DNA of 64,000 bases from Duganella sp. CF458. Its GTDB lineage: Bacteria > Pseudomonadota > Gammaproteobacteria > Burkholderiales > Burkholderiaceae_D. Of this stretch, positions 7,971-17,533 are shown in pieces. The translations under genes and the position numbers were made by a program. How positions within the stretch are numbered: the first letter of the stretch is position 1; every line of letters starts with the position of its first letter. The notes under the pieces were generated by a model. That model did not search any database, had not been told where the DNA came from, and was given only the letters and a program-made list of their open reading frames with translations. The stretch is taken from NCBI RefSeq assembly GCF_900113115.1, contig NZ_FOOF01000002.1:310001-374000 (forward strand), written 5' to 3'.

Positions 7971-10082
7971 TTATCTGGAAACCCCGATCTGCGACAGCAG
8001 CCAAGCCATCTCGAAGGCCTTCTCGCCCAGCGCGTTATAACGCCCCGACGAGCCGCCATGTCCCGCCCCCATGTTCACCTTCAGCAGCAGCGGATTGCCG
8101 TCGGTCTTGTTGCGGCGCAGCTTGGCCACGTACTTGGCCGGTTCCCAGTACATCACCTGGCTGTCATTCAGTCCGGTGGTCACCAGCATGGCCGGATAGT
8201 CTTTCAACAAGATGTTGTCATACGGGGAATAGCTGCGCATATAGTCGTAAGCCGGTTTCTCGTTCGGGTTGCCCCACTCCAGGTATTCGCCGGTGGTCAG
8301 GGGCAGGCTGGCGTCCATCATCGTGTTCATCACGTCCACGAACGGCACGGCCGCGTGCACCGCCTTGAACAGGTCCGGACGCATATTCACCACCGCCCCC
8401 ATCAACAGGCCGCCGGCGCTGCCGCCCTGGATCGCCAGGCGATCGCGCGAAGTCCACTTCTCCTTGACCAGGTATTCGGCGCTGTCGATGAAGTCATTGA
8501 AGGTGTTCATCTTCTTCATCAGCATGCCGTCGTCATGCCACTTCTCGCCCAGGTCGTTACCGCCGCGGATGTGCGCCGCCGCGTAGATGACGCCGCGTTC
8601 CAGCATGCTCAATCGGGTCAGCGAGAAGTTTGCTTCCTGCGGAATGCCGTACGAGCCGTAGGAGTACAGCACCAGCGGCGCCGAGCCGTCGAGTTTCACG
8701 CCTTTCTTGTATGCCACCCACAGCGGAACTTTCACGCCATCGCGCGCGGTTGCCCACAGGCGCTTGGATTCGTATTGGCTGAAGTCGAAGCCGCCCGCTA
8801 CTTCCTGCTTTTTCAGCACGGTGCGTTCGCCGGTCTTCATGTCCACGTCGATGGTGGAAGGCGGAGCCAGCGGCGACTGGTAGCTGATGCGGTACTTGGT
8901 CAGGCCGTATTCCAGGTTGGTGGACGGCATGGACACGTACACCTCGTCGTCGAACTTCACGGTCAGCCACTTCTTGCTGCCGAAGTCATAAATGCGGGTG
9001 CGGCCCAGGGCGCGCGATTTCTCGTTCACCGCCAGGAAGCCTTTGAACAAGGTGACGCCTTGCAGCAGCGTGTCCTTGTCATGCGGGACGACCTCGGTCC
9101 ACTTCTTCGGATTGGCGACCGGAGCGCTGACCAGGCGGAAATTCTTGGCATCCTTGTTGGTGCGGATGTACAGCTGGCCGTCGCGGTGGCTGACGAAGTA
9201 GCGGTGGCCCTTGGTGCGGCCCAGCACGGACTTGAAGCTGCCCTTCGGCTGGCTGGCCGGCAGCATGAACACTTCGGTGGTGTCGGTCGCACCAGACACC
9301 AGGAAGATATGTTTACGATCCAGGCTGCCCATCACGTCCAGCGAGAACTGTTCCACCGGCTCGTGGTAGACCTGCTCCGGCTGGCCGTCCAGCGCAACGC
9401 GGAACAAGCGGTCGGCGCGCTTGGTGGTGGCATCTTCCTGCACCACGAACAGGGTTTTGTTGTCGGCGGCCCAGGCTACGCTGGTCACGCGCGGCATGCT
9501 GATCGACAGCACTTTGCCGCTAGCCAGCTCCTTCACGTGCAGTTCATATTGGCGGAAGCCGTTGTTGTCCGTGGTGTAGGCCAGCAGCCTGGCGTCCGGG
9601 CTGGCGACCATCATCCCCACGTGGAAGAACTTGAGGCCCTCGGCCATCGCATTCTGGTCCAGCATGATTTCTTCCGCAGCGGAGGCATCGTAGCTGCCGT
9701 CCTTGGCTGCCAGGCGGCGGCAGTTCAGCGGGTACTGTTTGCCCGCTTCCACGCGGCTGTAATAGTAGTACTCACCGCGGCGTGCGGGCACCGACAGGTC
9801 GGCCGGCATGGTGCGGTCCTTGAATTCCTTGTACAAGGCATCGGCGAAGGGCTTGATACCTTCGGTCATGGCGGCGGTATAGCTATTTTCAGCGTTCAGG
9901 TATTCAATGACGGCAGGATTGGATTTTTCCTGCAGCCAGCGGTAATCGTCGGTCACCGGTTCGCCGTGGCGGGTTTCCATCCACTGCGTTTTTTCGGCAA
10001 GCGGCGGCTGCGGCAGGTCCGCAGCAAAGGCCGGCGCGGCCATCAGGGGCAGCAGCAGGCTGCTAATAAGGCGTTTGCTCAC
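7971..10082 (-). CDS. ptrB: Oligopeptidase B-like serine peptidase (S9A prolyl oligopeptidase family), exported
   Basis: Cleaves small peptides, in oligopeptidase B after Lys/Arg. The 703-residue product has a signal peptide (VSKRLISSLLLPLMAAPAFAA), an N-terminal beta-propeller segment, and a C-terminal alpha/beta-hydrolase domain with the nucleophile in GGSAGG, the Asp in GLNDSQV and the His in GAGHGG, the S9 triad. The HIRGGNDLGEKWHDDG stretch is typical of oligopeptidase B. The start is taken as GTG at 10082, with GGAG eight bases upstream. The reading frame stays open much further upstream, but that part is antisense to the MFS gene and has no coding logic. A signal peptide on this family suggests a periplasmic enzyme. 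Confidence 0.9.
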   Translation of the reverse strand: MSKRLISSLLLPLMAAPAFAADLPQPPLAEKTQWMETRHGEPVTDDYRWLQEKSNPAVIEYLNAENSYTAAMTEGIKPFADALYKEFKDRTMPADLSVPARRGEYYYYSRVEAGKQYPLNCRRLAAKDGSYDASAAEEIMLDQNAMAEGLKFFHVGMMVASPDARLLAYTTDNNGFRQYELHVKELASGKVLSISMPRVTSVAWAADNKTLFVVQEDATTKRADRLFRVALDGQPEQVYHEPVEQFSLDVMGSLDRKHIFLVSGATDTTEVFMLPASQPKGSFKSVLGRTKGHRYFVSHRDGQLYIRTNKDAKNFRLVSAPVANPKKWTEVVPHDKDTLLQGVTLFKGFLAVNEKSRALGRTRIYDFGSKKWLTVKFDDEVYVSMPSTNLEYGLTKYRISYQSPLAPPSTIDVDMKTGERTVLKKQEVAGGFDFSQYESKRLWATARDGVKVPLWVAYKKGVKLDGSAPLVLYSYGSYGIPQEANFSLTRLSMLERGVIYAAAHIRGGNDLGEKWHDDGMLMKKMNTFNDFIDSAEYLVKEKWTSRDRLAIQGGSAGGLLMGAVVNMRPDLFKAVHAAVPFVDVMNTMMDASLPLTTGEYLEWGNPNEKPAYDYMRSYSPYDNILLKDYPAMLVTTGLNDSQVMYWEPAKYVAKLRRNKTDGNPLLLKVNMGAGHGGSSGRYNALGEKAFEMAWLLSQIGVSR

Positions 10083-10148
10083 TTCTTCAGCTCCAAGAGG
10101 GAAAATGTGCAATGATTCTAGGGTGCCATAGTTAGAAATACAACAAGA

Positions 10149-11420
10149 ATGATCACTATCGAAAAGCTGTATGCGCGCGTCGGCCAGCGCCTGCTGCCCT
10201 TCCTGTTCCTGTGCTACGTGGTGGCATACCTGGACCGGGTCAACGTCGGCTTTGCCAAGCTGCAGATGCAGGCCGATTTGCAGTTCTCCGACACCGTGTA
10301 CGGCCTGGGCGCAGGCATCTTCTTCGTCGGCTACTTCCTGTGCGAGGTGCCGTCCAACCTGCTCATGCTGCGCGTTGGCGCGCGGCGCTGGATCGCGCGC
10401 ATCATGGCCAGCTGGGGTCTGCTGTCGGCGGCCATGCTGTTCACCACCAGCCCGACCAGCTTCTACGTGATGCGCTTCCTGCTTGGCGTGGCCGAAGCAG
10501 GCTTCTTCCCCGGCGTGATCCTGTACCTGACCTACTGGTACCCCGCGCAGCGGCGTGCCCGCATCGTCGCCATCTTCATGAGCGGTGTGGCGGTGGCCGG
10601 CGTGGTGGGCGGCCCACTGTCGGGCTGGATCATGTCGCATTTCGCGGGGCACGGCGGCTTGGCCGGGTGGCAGTGGCTGTTCCTGCTGGAAGGCTTGCCG
10701 GCGGTGCTGCTGGGCGTGCTGACACTGGCACTGCTGGACGATGGCATCGACGATGCCAACTGGCTGAGCGACGAGGAAAAGGCACTGCTGAAACACGAGC
10801 TGGCAAGCGACGGCGCGCCGCGCGCGCAGTGGGGCCTGCGCCATGTCTTCGGCAGCAGCCGGGTGTGGATACTGGCGCTGGTGTACTTCCTGCTCGTGAT
10901 GGGCTTGTACGGCGTGGGCTTCTGGCTGCCGCAACTGATCCGCAACAGCGGCGTGCAGGATGTGTTCACTATCGGCCTGCTGACGGCTATCCCGTATGGC
11001 ATCGCTGCGGTGGCGATGATCCTGACCGCGCGCCATTCGGATCACACGGGTGAGCGGCGCTGGCACGTCGCGCTGGCGGCCTTGGTCGGCGCCGCGGCGC
11101 TGCTGGCGTCGACGCACTATGCCAACAACCCGGTGCTGGCGCTGGCCGCGCTGAGCGTGGCGACAGCGGGCATTCTCAGCACCTTCCCGGTATTCTGGAG
11201 CATCCCGACCGCCATGCTGGGCGGATCCGCAGCGGCAGCGGGCATCGCCATGATCAATTCGCTGGGCAACCTGGCCGGCTTTGTCAGTCCTTACCTGGTG
11301 GGCGCGATCAAGGATGCAACGCACAGCACGGCCAACGGCATGCTGCTGGTGGCTGCCAGCCTGGCGGCCGGCGGTGTGCTGGTGCTGCTGTGCGTAGGCC
11401 GCAAAGGAGAAATGCTGTGA
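10149..11420 (+). CDS. MFS transporter, anion:cation symporter family (probable organic-acid uptake)
   Basis: The 423-residue protein has about twelve hydrophobic segments. The first MFS loop motif is near the start (YLDRVNVGFA, then VGYFLCEVPSNLLMLRVGAR), and FLLGVAEAGFFPGVILYLTYWYP is the hallmark of the ACS group that carries tartrate, phthalate, glucarate and related acids. The last codons overlap the GTG start of the glycerate kinase gene, so transporter and kinase are coupled. From this a glycerate, hydroxypyruvate or tartrate-type substrate is inferred. It is divergent from ptrB with 66 bp between starts. Confidence 0.9.
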   Translation: MITIEKLYARVGQRLLPFLFLCYVVAYLDRVNVGFAKLQMQADLQFSDTVYGLGAGIFFVGYFLCEVPSNLLMLRVGARRWIARIMASWGLLSAAMLFTTSPTSFYVMRFLLGVAEAGFFPGVILYLTYWYPAQRRARIVAIFMSGVAVAGVVGGPLSGWIMSHFAGHGGLAGWQWLFLLEGLPAVLLGVLTLALLDDGIDDANWLSDEEKALLKHELASDGAPRAQWGLRHVFGSSRVWILALVYFLLVMGLYGVGFWLPQLIRNSGVQDVFTIGLLTAIPYGIAAVAMILTARHSDHTGERRWHVALAALVGAAALLASTHYANNPVLALAALSVATAGILSTFPVFWSIPTAMLGGSAAAAGIAMINSLGNLAGFVSPYLVGAIKDATHSTANGMLLVAASLAAGGVLVLLCVGRKGEML

Positions 11421-12676
11421 AGACCGGCCGCGAGCTGCTGTCCGAACTGTTCAATGCGGCGCTGCGCGCGGCCGATCCGCTGGAAACCATCGCCGCCCAC
11501 CTGCCGCCGCCTCCCCAAGGCCGCACCGTGATCGTCGGCGCCGGCAAGGCTGCCGCGCGCATGGCGCAGGGTGTGGAGCGGCGCTGGCAAGGTCCTCTCA
11601 GCGGCGTGGTGGTGACCCGCTACGGGCATGGCGCGCCGACCAAGCAGGTGGAAGTGATCGAGGCCGGGCATCCGGTGCCGGACGACGCCAGCCAGGCTGC
11701 CGCGCGCCGCATGCTGGCCGCCGTGCGCGGACTGGGGCCGGACGATATGGTGCTGTGCCTGATGTCCGGTGGCGGGTCGGCGCTGATGTCGCTGCCGGCG
11801 CCCGGCATTACGCTGGAGCAGAAGCGCGACATCAACAAGGCCCTGCTGCGCAGCGGCGCGCCGATCGGCGACATCAATATTGTGCGCAAGCACCTGTCGG
11901 CCATCAAGGGCGGCCGGCTGGCGCTGGCCTGCGGCGCGGCGCGCGTGGTGACGCTGGTGCTGTCGGACGTGCCGGGCGACGATCCGGCCGTGGTGGCCAG
12001 CGGCCCAACCCTGGCCGACGCGTCGACGGCCCAGGACGCGCTGCGCGTCCTGCAGCAATACGGCATCGGAATTGCGCCTGCCGTGCGCGCCGTGCTGGAA
12101 GACCCGGCTCAGGAAACGCCCAAGCCCGGCGACCCGCGCCTGGCGAACAATAGCGTGGCCGTGATTGCGTCAGCCAGGCACGCCTTGCAGGCAGCGGCCG
12201 ATGTCGCCCGCGCCGAGGGACTGCGGCCGCTCATCTTGAGCGACCGGCTGGAAGGTGAGTCGCGCACCGTGGCTGTGTCGCACGCGGCGCTGGCGCAAGG
12301 CGTGATCGATCACGGCAGCCCGTTGCGGCCGCCATGCGTCATCCTGTCAGGCGGGGAAACCAGCGTCACTGTGCGCGGCACCGGGCGTGGCGGACGCAAT
12401 GCGGAATACCTGCTGGCGCTGGCCGTCGCACTGCAAGGCACGCCGGGCGTGCACGCCATCGCCTGCGATACCGACGGCATCGACGGCACCGAAGACAATG
12501 CCGGCGCCGTGCTGGGGCCGGAAACGCTGCAGCGCGCCGCCGCGCTGGGACTCGACGCCCAGGCCCTGCTCGACAACAACGACGGCTACAGCTTCTTCTC
12601 AGCGTTGGGCGACCTGGTGGTCACCGGCCCCACGCGCACCAACGTGAACGATTTCCGGGCGATCCTGCTTATTTGA
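11417..12676 (+). CDS. ttuD: Glycerate 2-kinase (MOFRL/TtuD family)
   Basis: Phosphorylates D-glycerate to 2-phosphoglycerate, feeding glycolysis. The 419-residue protein contains an N-terminal DUF4147 kinase region (VIVGAGKAAARMAQG, GHPVPD, LMSGGGSALM, LSDVPGDDPAVVASGPT) and a C-terminal MOFRL domain (LSGGETSV, GRGGRNAEYLLA, DTDGIDGTEDNAG). A GTG start at 11417 lies within the preceding stop region, preceded by AAGGAGA. Its 3' end overlaps a converging gene by eight bases. With the upstream carrier it forms a small uptake-and-phosphorylation unit for glycerate or for acids degraded to it. Confidence 0.92.
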   Translation: MKTGRELLSELFNAALRAADPLETIAAHLPPPPQGRTVIVGAGKAAARMAQGVERRWQGPLSGVVVTRYGHGAPTKQVEVIEAGHPVPDDASQAAARRMLAAVRGLGPDDMVLCLMSGGGSALMSLPAPGITLEQKRDINKALLRSGAPIGDINIVRKHLSAIKGGRLALACGAARVVTLVLSDVPGDDPAVVASGPTLADASTAQDALRVLQQYGIGIAPAVRAVLEDPAQETPKPGDPRLANNSVAVIASARHALQAAADVARAEGLRPLILSDRLEGESRTVAVSHAALAQGVIDHGSPLRPPCVILSGGETSVTVRGTGRGGRNAEYLLALAVALQGTPGVHAIACDTDGIDGTEDNAGAVLGPETLQRAAALGLDAQALLDNNDGYSFFSALGDLVVTGPTRTNVNDFRAILLI

Positions 12677-13310
12677 TGGCGGCGGCCATCTTGGCCCACA
12701 CCGCATCGCCAATGTCCTTGCGTCCGTCCGGTGCGCGATAGGACAGGAAGAACGTCTCTTTCTTTTTGCCGGTTGCCATGTACATGAAGTAGGCCGGCTG
12801 TCCCGTGGTGCCGCTGATCATGGAGATCATCACGGCCGGGTTCTTCGCTTCCTTGAACTCCTGGACCTGGATATTGGTGGCCGCGCCGCGCAGTTTGTTC
12901 AGCGAGCCCGGATCGTTAATGCCGTAGAACACATGGTGGGCCGCGTCGTACGTGACGTTGGTGGCGGTCGAGCCGTACATGTAGCCGTTGCGGGTCGGCA
13001 GGTTGGCTGCCGTGGCTGTTGCCGCATCCTCAGGACGCATCCAGTATGAGTAGCCGATCTTCTTGACCTTGGATTGCTGGAATTCCGTAGGCACCGGCAC
13101 GTTCAGGGCGATCTGGAACGGCAAGCGCCCCTGCATGAAGTCATTGACCGGCACGTCGCGCGTCTGTACCTGCACCGCGGCTGGGGCCGGGGCGGCGGCA
13201 GGCTTGGCCGCCTTCGCCGATGCCGATGGTGATGGTGCGGCGGCCGCTGCCGATGGCGCAGCGGTGGCGCTGGTGATGGCCAGGCTGGCCGCAAACAAAA
13301 TCGATTTCAA
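12669..13310 (-). CDS. Exported protein of unknown function, Ala/Pro-rich N-terminus
   Basis: A 213-residue product begins with a signal-peptide-like MKSILFAASLAITSATAAPS, followed by a ~25-residue Ala/Pro/Ser/Lys linker. The remainder is a compact domain with VPVPTEFQQSKVKKIGYSYWMRP, a MYGSTATNVTY strand and FFLSYRAPDGRKD. I do not recognise the family. The product is probably periplasmic. Its stop region overlaps the last eight bases of the converging ttuD gene. The upstream region shares a GATTACC-containing stretch with the next minus-strand gene (13356-14201), so the two may be co-regulated. Confidence 0.75.
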   Translation of the reverse strand: MKSILFAASLAITSATAAPSAAAAAPSPSASAKAAKPAAAPAPAAVQVQTRDVPVNDFMQGRLPFQIALNVPVPTEFQQSKVKKIGYSYWMRPEDAATATAANLPTRNGYMYGSTATNVTYDAAHHVFYGINDPGSLNKLRGAATNIQVQEFKEAKNPAVMISMISGTTGQPAYFMYMATGKKKETFFLSYRAPDGRKDIGDAVWAKMAAAIK

Positions 13311-13355
13311 CTGGAACTCCTGTTTGTCATTTCTACTTCCGGGACGGTAATCCTC

Positions 13356-14201
13356 TCACGGCTTCCCATTGCGGCGCAATGCTGTTTGTTCAAGCAGGAC
13401 GGCAGACGGCTGGTCGCCGGCGGCAGCCGCTTTCCTGAGAAGTCCCAGCGCTGCCTCGCGATCCCCGCTGGCGCCGCGCTCAAGCCTCAGGATGGCGGCG
13501 TTATAGGCCGCCACCTGGTTGCCCAGGGCGGCAGCGGCGTCAAATGCCTTCCAGGCACGCTCGGGACAAAGGCTGAACGCTTCGTGGCCGACACCGGCGC
13601 GCAGCAAGCCGTCGGCGTTGCCTTGCTTCGCATAGGCATCCGCAAACTGCGCATGCCAGCCCGCAACCAGCGACGCCATCACTTTTTCGTCTTTTTTGAC
13701 GGCGTAGGGGCCCGTGGCGAAGACGGTGAATGCTTGCTGCGTGACGGCAGTCTTGCCGTCCTTGTCGTACCACAGGAAACCATCGGGGCCGCTCACCTTC
13801 ATGGTACCCAGTGCATTGGATAGCTGCTGCGCCAGCGGCTCGTGCTTCTTGCCGGGCGAGGCACCGCTCCACGACGACAACAGGATCACTTCGCGAATCT
13901 TGCTGCCTTGTTGCTTGACGATCCCGGCCAGGGCTTCGATGGTGATGATGCGGGAGTCGGGACCGTACAGGTGCCACGGGCTGCCATGCATGCTGATCTG
14001 GAGCACCTCGTCGCCCACGTCCGGCATGGCTTTGGTGTATTGGTATAGGGCCTCCGCGGCAGGCACGCAGCCTTCGCGCATCGGATGGCAGTTATCAATA
14101 TTGACCACGCCTTTCAACGGCAATGCCGTCGGGCAGTCCGCTTGCGCAGCGGCGCAGGCCGCCAGCAGGGAAAGCAAGGCGAGACCGCGATGAAACATCA
14201 T
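13356..14201 (-). CDS. Exported protein with C-terminal Sel1-like repeats
   Basis: A 281-residue product starts MMFHRGLALLSLLAACAAAQA, a clear signal peptide. The middle (DNCHPMREGCVPAAEALYQY, EVLQISMHGSPWHLYGPD, EVILLSSWSG) matches nothing I know. The last ~70 residues (AWKAFDAAAALGNQVAAYN and EAALGLLRKAAAAGDQPSA) are two Sel1/TPR-type helical repeats, a protein-protein interaction module. Start 14201 (ATGATG) is chosen because the signal peptide begins there; the frame is open beyond. Probably periplasmic. Function unknown. Confidence 0.78.
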   Translation of the reverse strand: MMFHRGLALLSLLAACAAAQADCPTALPLKGVVNIDNCHPMREGCVPAAEALYQYTKAMPDVGDEVLQISMHGSPWHLYGPDSRIITIEALAGIVKQQGSKIREVILLSSWSGASPGKKHEPLAQQLSNALGTMKVSGPDGFLWYDKDGKTAVTQQAFTVFATGPYAVKKDEKVMASLVAGWHAQFADAYAKQGNADGLLRAGVGHEAFSLCPERAWKAFDAAAALGNQVAAYNAAILRLERGASGDREAALGLLRKAAAAGDQPSAVLLEQTALRRNGKP

Positions 14202-14291
14202 GTGGATTCCTGTTTGATTACCTGGGAGGTAATCGTCGCACGGCGCGCAATTGTTGACAATGGCTTCACCAACCAACGAAAGGAGAACACC

Positions 14292-14642
14292 ATGCAGATC
14301 GTCGAACAATACCTCGCCGCCTGGAACGAACGCAACGCCGAAGCCCGCCTGACCCGGGTCGTCGCCGCATTCGCCCCGGAAGCCAGCTACCAGGATCCCT
14401 TGATGCAGGGCGCCGGCCACGCAGCAATCGATGCGATGATCGCCGGCGCGCAAGGCCACTTCCCCGGCCACCGTTTCGAATTGGCCGGCACCCCGGACAG
14501 TCATGGCGACGTGCTGCGCTTCTCGTGGACGCTGGCGGAGCCGGGCAGTGAGGCGGTGGCCAAAGGCACCGACTTCGCCGTCGTCGCGGCGGACGGCCGG
14601 CTGCGCAGCGTCACCGGTTTCATCGACTACTTCGCACAGTAG
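14292..14642 (+). CDS. SnoaL-like / NTF2-fold small protein
   Basis: The 116-residue protein has the NTF2-like cone pattern: a helix with YLAAWNERNAEARL, a FAPEASYQDPLMQGAGHAAIDAMI segment, and alternating strands ending in GFIDYFAQ. Such proteins are hydratases, isomerases or stress-related binding proteins. The DP in YQDPL is a common catalytic or ligand site, but no substrate can be named. It has a good AGGAGA ribosome site and is followed after 66 bp by a HTH regulator on the same strand. Confidence 0.85.
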   Translation: MQIVEQYLAAWNERNAEARLTRVVAAFAPEASYQDPLMQGAGHAAIDAMIAGAQGHFPGHRFELAGTPDSHGDVLRFSWTLAEPGSEAVAKGTDFAVVAADGRLRSVTGFIDYFAQ

Positions 14643-14708
14643 GGATGGGAGCCAACCGTGGCAACATGGTATGTTTCCGATTCGTCTTGAGAGGAGCGAT
14701 GAGGGGCG

Positions 14709-15530
14709 ATGAGGAACGATATGGGAGCGTCAGCACCAGGGCAGTATTTCAGCGACTACGCGGCGGCGATGCGCTATTGGCGCGGCAAGCGCGGTTTCAG
14801 CCAATTGCGGCTGTCGACCGAGAGCGGCATCTCGCAGCGCCATATCAGCTTCCTGGAAAGCGGGCGCTCGCAGCCCAGCCGTGAAATGATCCTGAAGCTT
14901 GGCATCGTGCTCGACATCCCGCTACGGGAGCGCAATGTGATGCTGCTGGCAGCCGGCTATGCGCCGGCCTACCAGGAGCGCAAGCTGTCCGATCCCGAGA
15001 TGAAGGCGGTGAAGCAGGCGCTGGACTTCATGCTGCGGCAACAGGCGCCGTATCCTGCGCTGGTGGTGGACCGCTTATGGAACCTGGTGATGAGCAATGG
15101 CCCGGCCGGCACGATGATCGAATGGCTGCTCGGTGGCCCGCCCGCCACCGGCAACGTCATCAAGCTGACGCTGGACCCGGATGGCTTGCGCAAATATATC
15201 GTCAACTGGGAGGATGTCAGCGTCGACCTGCTGCAGTGGATCCAGCGCGAGGCAATGGGCGATGGTCCGGGCAGCGAGGCCACGCTGCTGCTGGAGCAAT
15301 TGCTGGCGATCCCCGGCATCCGGGCCGCTTCGCAGACGGCCAACCTGGATCGCCGCGCGCTACCCTTCCTGCCGTTCACGGTACGCAAGGATGGCGTGGA
15401 GCTCAACCTGTTCACCACCATCACCACGCTCGGCACGCCGCACGACGTGACGGTGCATGAGCTGCGCATGGAGGCGTTTTTCCCCGCCGACGAAGCGACG
15501 GCGGCGTGGTTCCGCAAACAGTCGGCTTAA
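14709..15530 (+). CDS. XRE-family transcriptional regulator with MmyB-like ligand-binding domain
   Basis: The 273-residue protein begins with a Cro/C1 helix-turn-helix at about residues 14-75 ([37 protein letters not shown]). The rest ([54 protein letters not shown]) is the PAS-like MmyB ligand-binding domain. This class represses nearby catabolic or detoxifying genes and often binds fatty-acid-like ligands. The adjacent SnoaL-like gene is a possible target. The 3' end overlaps the converging chemoreceptor gene by four bases. Confidence 0.9.
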   Translation: MRNDMGASAPGQYFSDYAAAMRYWRGKRGFSQLRLSTESGISQRHISFLESGRSQPSREMILKLGIVLDIPLRERNVMLLAAGYAPAYQERKLSDPEMKAVKQALDFMLRQQAPYPALVVDRLWNLVMSNGPAGTMIEWLLGGPPATGNVIKLTLDPDGLRKYIVNWEDVSVDLLQWIQREAMGDGPGSEATLLLEQLLAIPGIRAASQTANLDRRALPFLPFTVRKDGVELNLFTTITTLGTPHDVTVHELRMEAFFPADEATAAWFRKQSA

Positions 15531-17449
15531 AACTCTTCCCAGTCGTCGCCAGGCGGCGTCGCGCGCGCCGGTGCCGGCGCCGGTTTGGCCGAGGCGCTCC
15601 GCGCGGCGCTTGCGCGTCCGCCTGCACCCGCTGCGCTGGCCCGCGACCGCGCTGCCGCGGTGGAAACGCTTGGCGTGTCCGCAACTTGCGCCTCCACGAT
15701 GTCTTCCGCCACCGCGTCCCGGGCCGCCGCCTCCTTGCTGGCCGCCGCTGGCCTGCGCGTTGGGGAAGCGGCGTTCCGCCCGCCACTGCCGCTCGCCGTG
15801 CCACGGGCTGCCCGCAATGGCGGCACGGTAGCCCGCACCGGTACGCTGACCGCGGTGGACGTACTGGCCGCCGGCGCCCGCGCAGCCGCATACGCGCCTG
15901 CCGAACCTTCCATCCTGAATACCGCCACTGCCTCGACCAGCCGCTCCGACTGCTCCTGCATGCTGCGCGCCGCCGCCGCCGCCTGCTCCACCAGCGCCGC
16001 GTTCTGCTGCGTCGCGTTATCCATTTCCACGATCGCCGTATTCACCTGCTCGATCCCGGAAGACTGCTCCTGGCTGGCCGACGTGATCTCGTTCATGATG
16101 TCCGCCACCTGCTGCACCGAAGCGACGATCTGCTGCATGGTCGCTCCGGCGCGATCCACCAGCGCGCCACCCGCGTCGACCTTGGCGATCGAATCGTCGA
16201 TCAGCTCCTTGATCTCCTTGGCCGCCGCCGCGCTGCGCTGCGCGAGGTTGCGCACCTCCGACGCCACCACCGCGAAACCGCGACCCTGCTCGCCGGCGCG
16301 CGCCGCTTCGACAGCTGCATTCAGCGCCAGGATATTGGTCTGGAACGCAATGCCGTCGATCACGCTGATGATGTCGGCCATGCGCGCCGAGCTGGCTTTG
16401 ATTCCCCCCATGGTGTCGACCACTTCGCCCACCACCTGACCACCTTCGCTGGCGTGGCTGGCCGCCGACACCACCAGCTGGTTCGCCTGGCGCGCATTGT
16501 CCGCATTCTGCCGGACCGTCGATGTCAATTCCTCCATCGAGGATGCGGTTTCCTCCAGGCTGGCGGCTTGCTGTTCGGTGCGGCGCGACAGGTCCAGGTT
16601 GCCCGCCGCGATTTCCGCCGCGGCGGTATTGATCGTGTCGGTGGAAGCGCGCACCGAGCCGACCGTGGTTTTGAGCGAAGCCACCATGTCTTTCAGTGCA
16701 TGCAGCAAGCGCCCGGTTTCATCCTGGCGGCTGGTGTCGATGTCGGCGGTCAGGTCACCCTGGGCCACGGTCTCCGCCACCTCCACGGCCTGGAGCAAGG
16801 GGCCCGTCACCGAACGGGTGATCAGGTAGCCTGCCACAATCGACAGCAGCGTTGCCAATACCAGCAGGCCAACCATCAGCATGGTCGCATTGGAAGCGGA
16901 CTTGGTCGCTTCCTCCCCGTCCTCGGTCATCAGCTTGTTCTGTTGCGCAAGGATGGCATCCAGCTTGCCGAAGTAAGCGTTCTGCAAAGGAATCGCTTGC
17001 TTGAACAGCGTTTGCACGGCGCTGTCCTGGTCGCCGTCCTTGAGCAGCTTGAGCACTTCGTCGCGTTTGACGCGGAAGGCTTCGAAGGCCTGGGTTTCAT
17101 CGGCAAACAGTTTCTTGGCCTCGTCCAGGACCAGGACTTTCTGCAGCTTTTCCGCCGCAGCTGCGCCGGCCTTGTCGGCCTCTGCCATGCTGGCCAGGAA
17201 GCCATCGCTGCTGATCTTGTCCGGTGCCAGCATGGCATTGCGCAAGGCCTGCGCCGAGCGGTTGGAATAGCTGCGCATTTCGTTGGTCAACTGCACCTTG
17301 AGGTAACGATCGCTGATCAGGCGGTCGGTCAGGCCCGCGTTGTGGCTCAAGCGGCTGATCCCTGTCAGCGACATTGCAAGCTGGATTGCAATTGCCAGCG
17401 CAAACCCGATCGCCAGCTTCACACCGATATTCATGTTCGAAAAGCTCAT
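15527..17449 (-). CDS. Methyl-accepting chemotaxis protein
   Basis: A 640-residue transducer: TM1 at about 11-31, a ~160-residue periplasmic four-helix sensor ([20 protein letters not shown] onwards), TM2 at about 190-210, a HAMP linker ([20 protein letters not shown]), then the signalling domain with the conserved tip [20 protein letters not shown]. Residues ~515-630 are an Ala/Pro/Arg/Ser-rich flexible tether ending in DDWEEF, a terminal CheR/CheB-docking pentapeptide. It would be adaptation-competent and could assist tail-less receptors. The ligand is not predictable. The stop overlaps the converging XRE gene by four bases. Confidence 0.95.
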   Translation of the reverse strand: MSFSNMNIGVKLAIGFALAIAIQLAMSLTGISRLSHNAGLTDRLISDRYLKVQLTNEMRSYSNRSAQALRNAMLAPDKISSDGFLASMAEADKAGAAAAEKLQKVLVLDEAKKLFADETQAFEAFRVKRDEVLKLLKDGDQDSAVQTLFKQAIPLQNAYFGKLDAILAQQNKLMTEDGEEATKSASNATMLMVGLLVLATLLSIVAGYLITRSVTGPLLQAVEVAETVAQGDLTADIDTSRQDETGRLLHALKDMVASLKTTVGSVRASTDTINTAAAEIAAGNLDLSRRTEQQAASLEETASSMEELTSTVRQNADNARQANQLVVSAASHASEGGQVVGEVVDTMGGIKASSARMADIISVIDGIAFQTNILALNAAVEAARAGEQGRGFAVVASEVRNLAQRSAAAAKEIKELIDDSIAKVDAGGALVDRAGATMQQIVASVQQVADIMNEITSASQEQSSGIEQVNTAIVEMDNATQQNAALVEQAAAAARSMQEQSERLVEAVAVFRMEGSAGAYAAARAPAASTSTAVSVPVRATVPPLRAARGTASGSGGRNAASPTRRPAAASKEAAARDAVAEDIVEAQVADTPSVSTAAARSRASAAGAGGRASAARSASAKPAPAPARATPPGDDWEEF

Positions 17450-17533
17450 GCCAGCCTCGCCAGAAGTTGTGGTTTTTGTTCGATGATCGCACTGGCATGG
17501 TAACGCGGCGCGGCGCTCAACGCCACAGCAACG

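Noticed and set aside
7932..10115. 727-codon plus-strand frame over ptrB
   Set aside because: His/Gln/Val-rich shadow translation of the opposite strand; the minus-strand protein has all S9 motifs.
10083..11324. Open frame extending the ptrB reading frame upstream
   Set aside because: It is antisense to the MFS gene, has no signal-peptide or domain logic, and the oligopeptidase has a clear GTG start with signal peptide at 10082.
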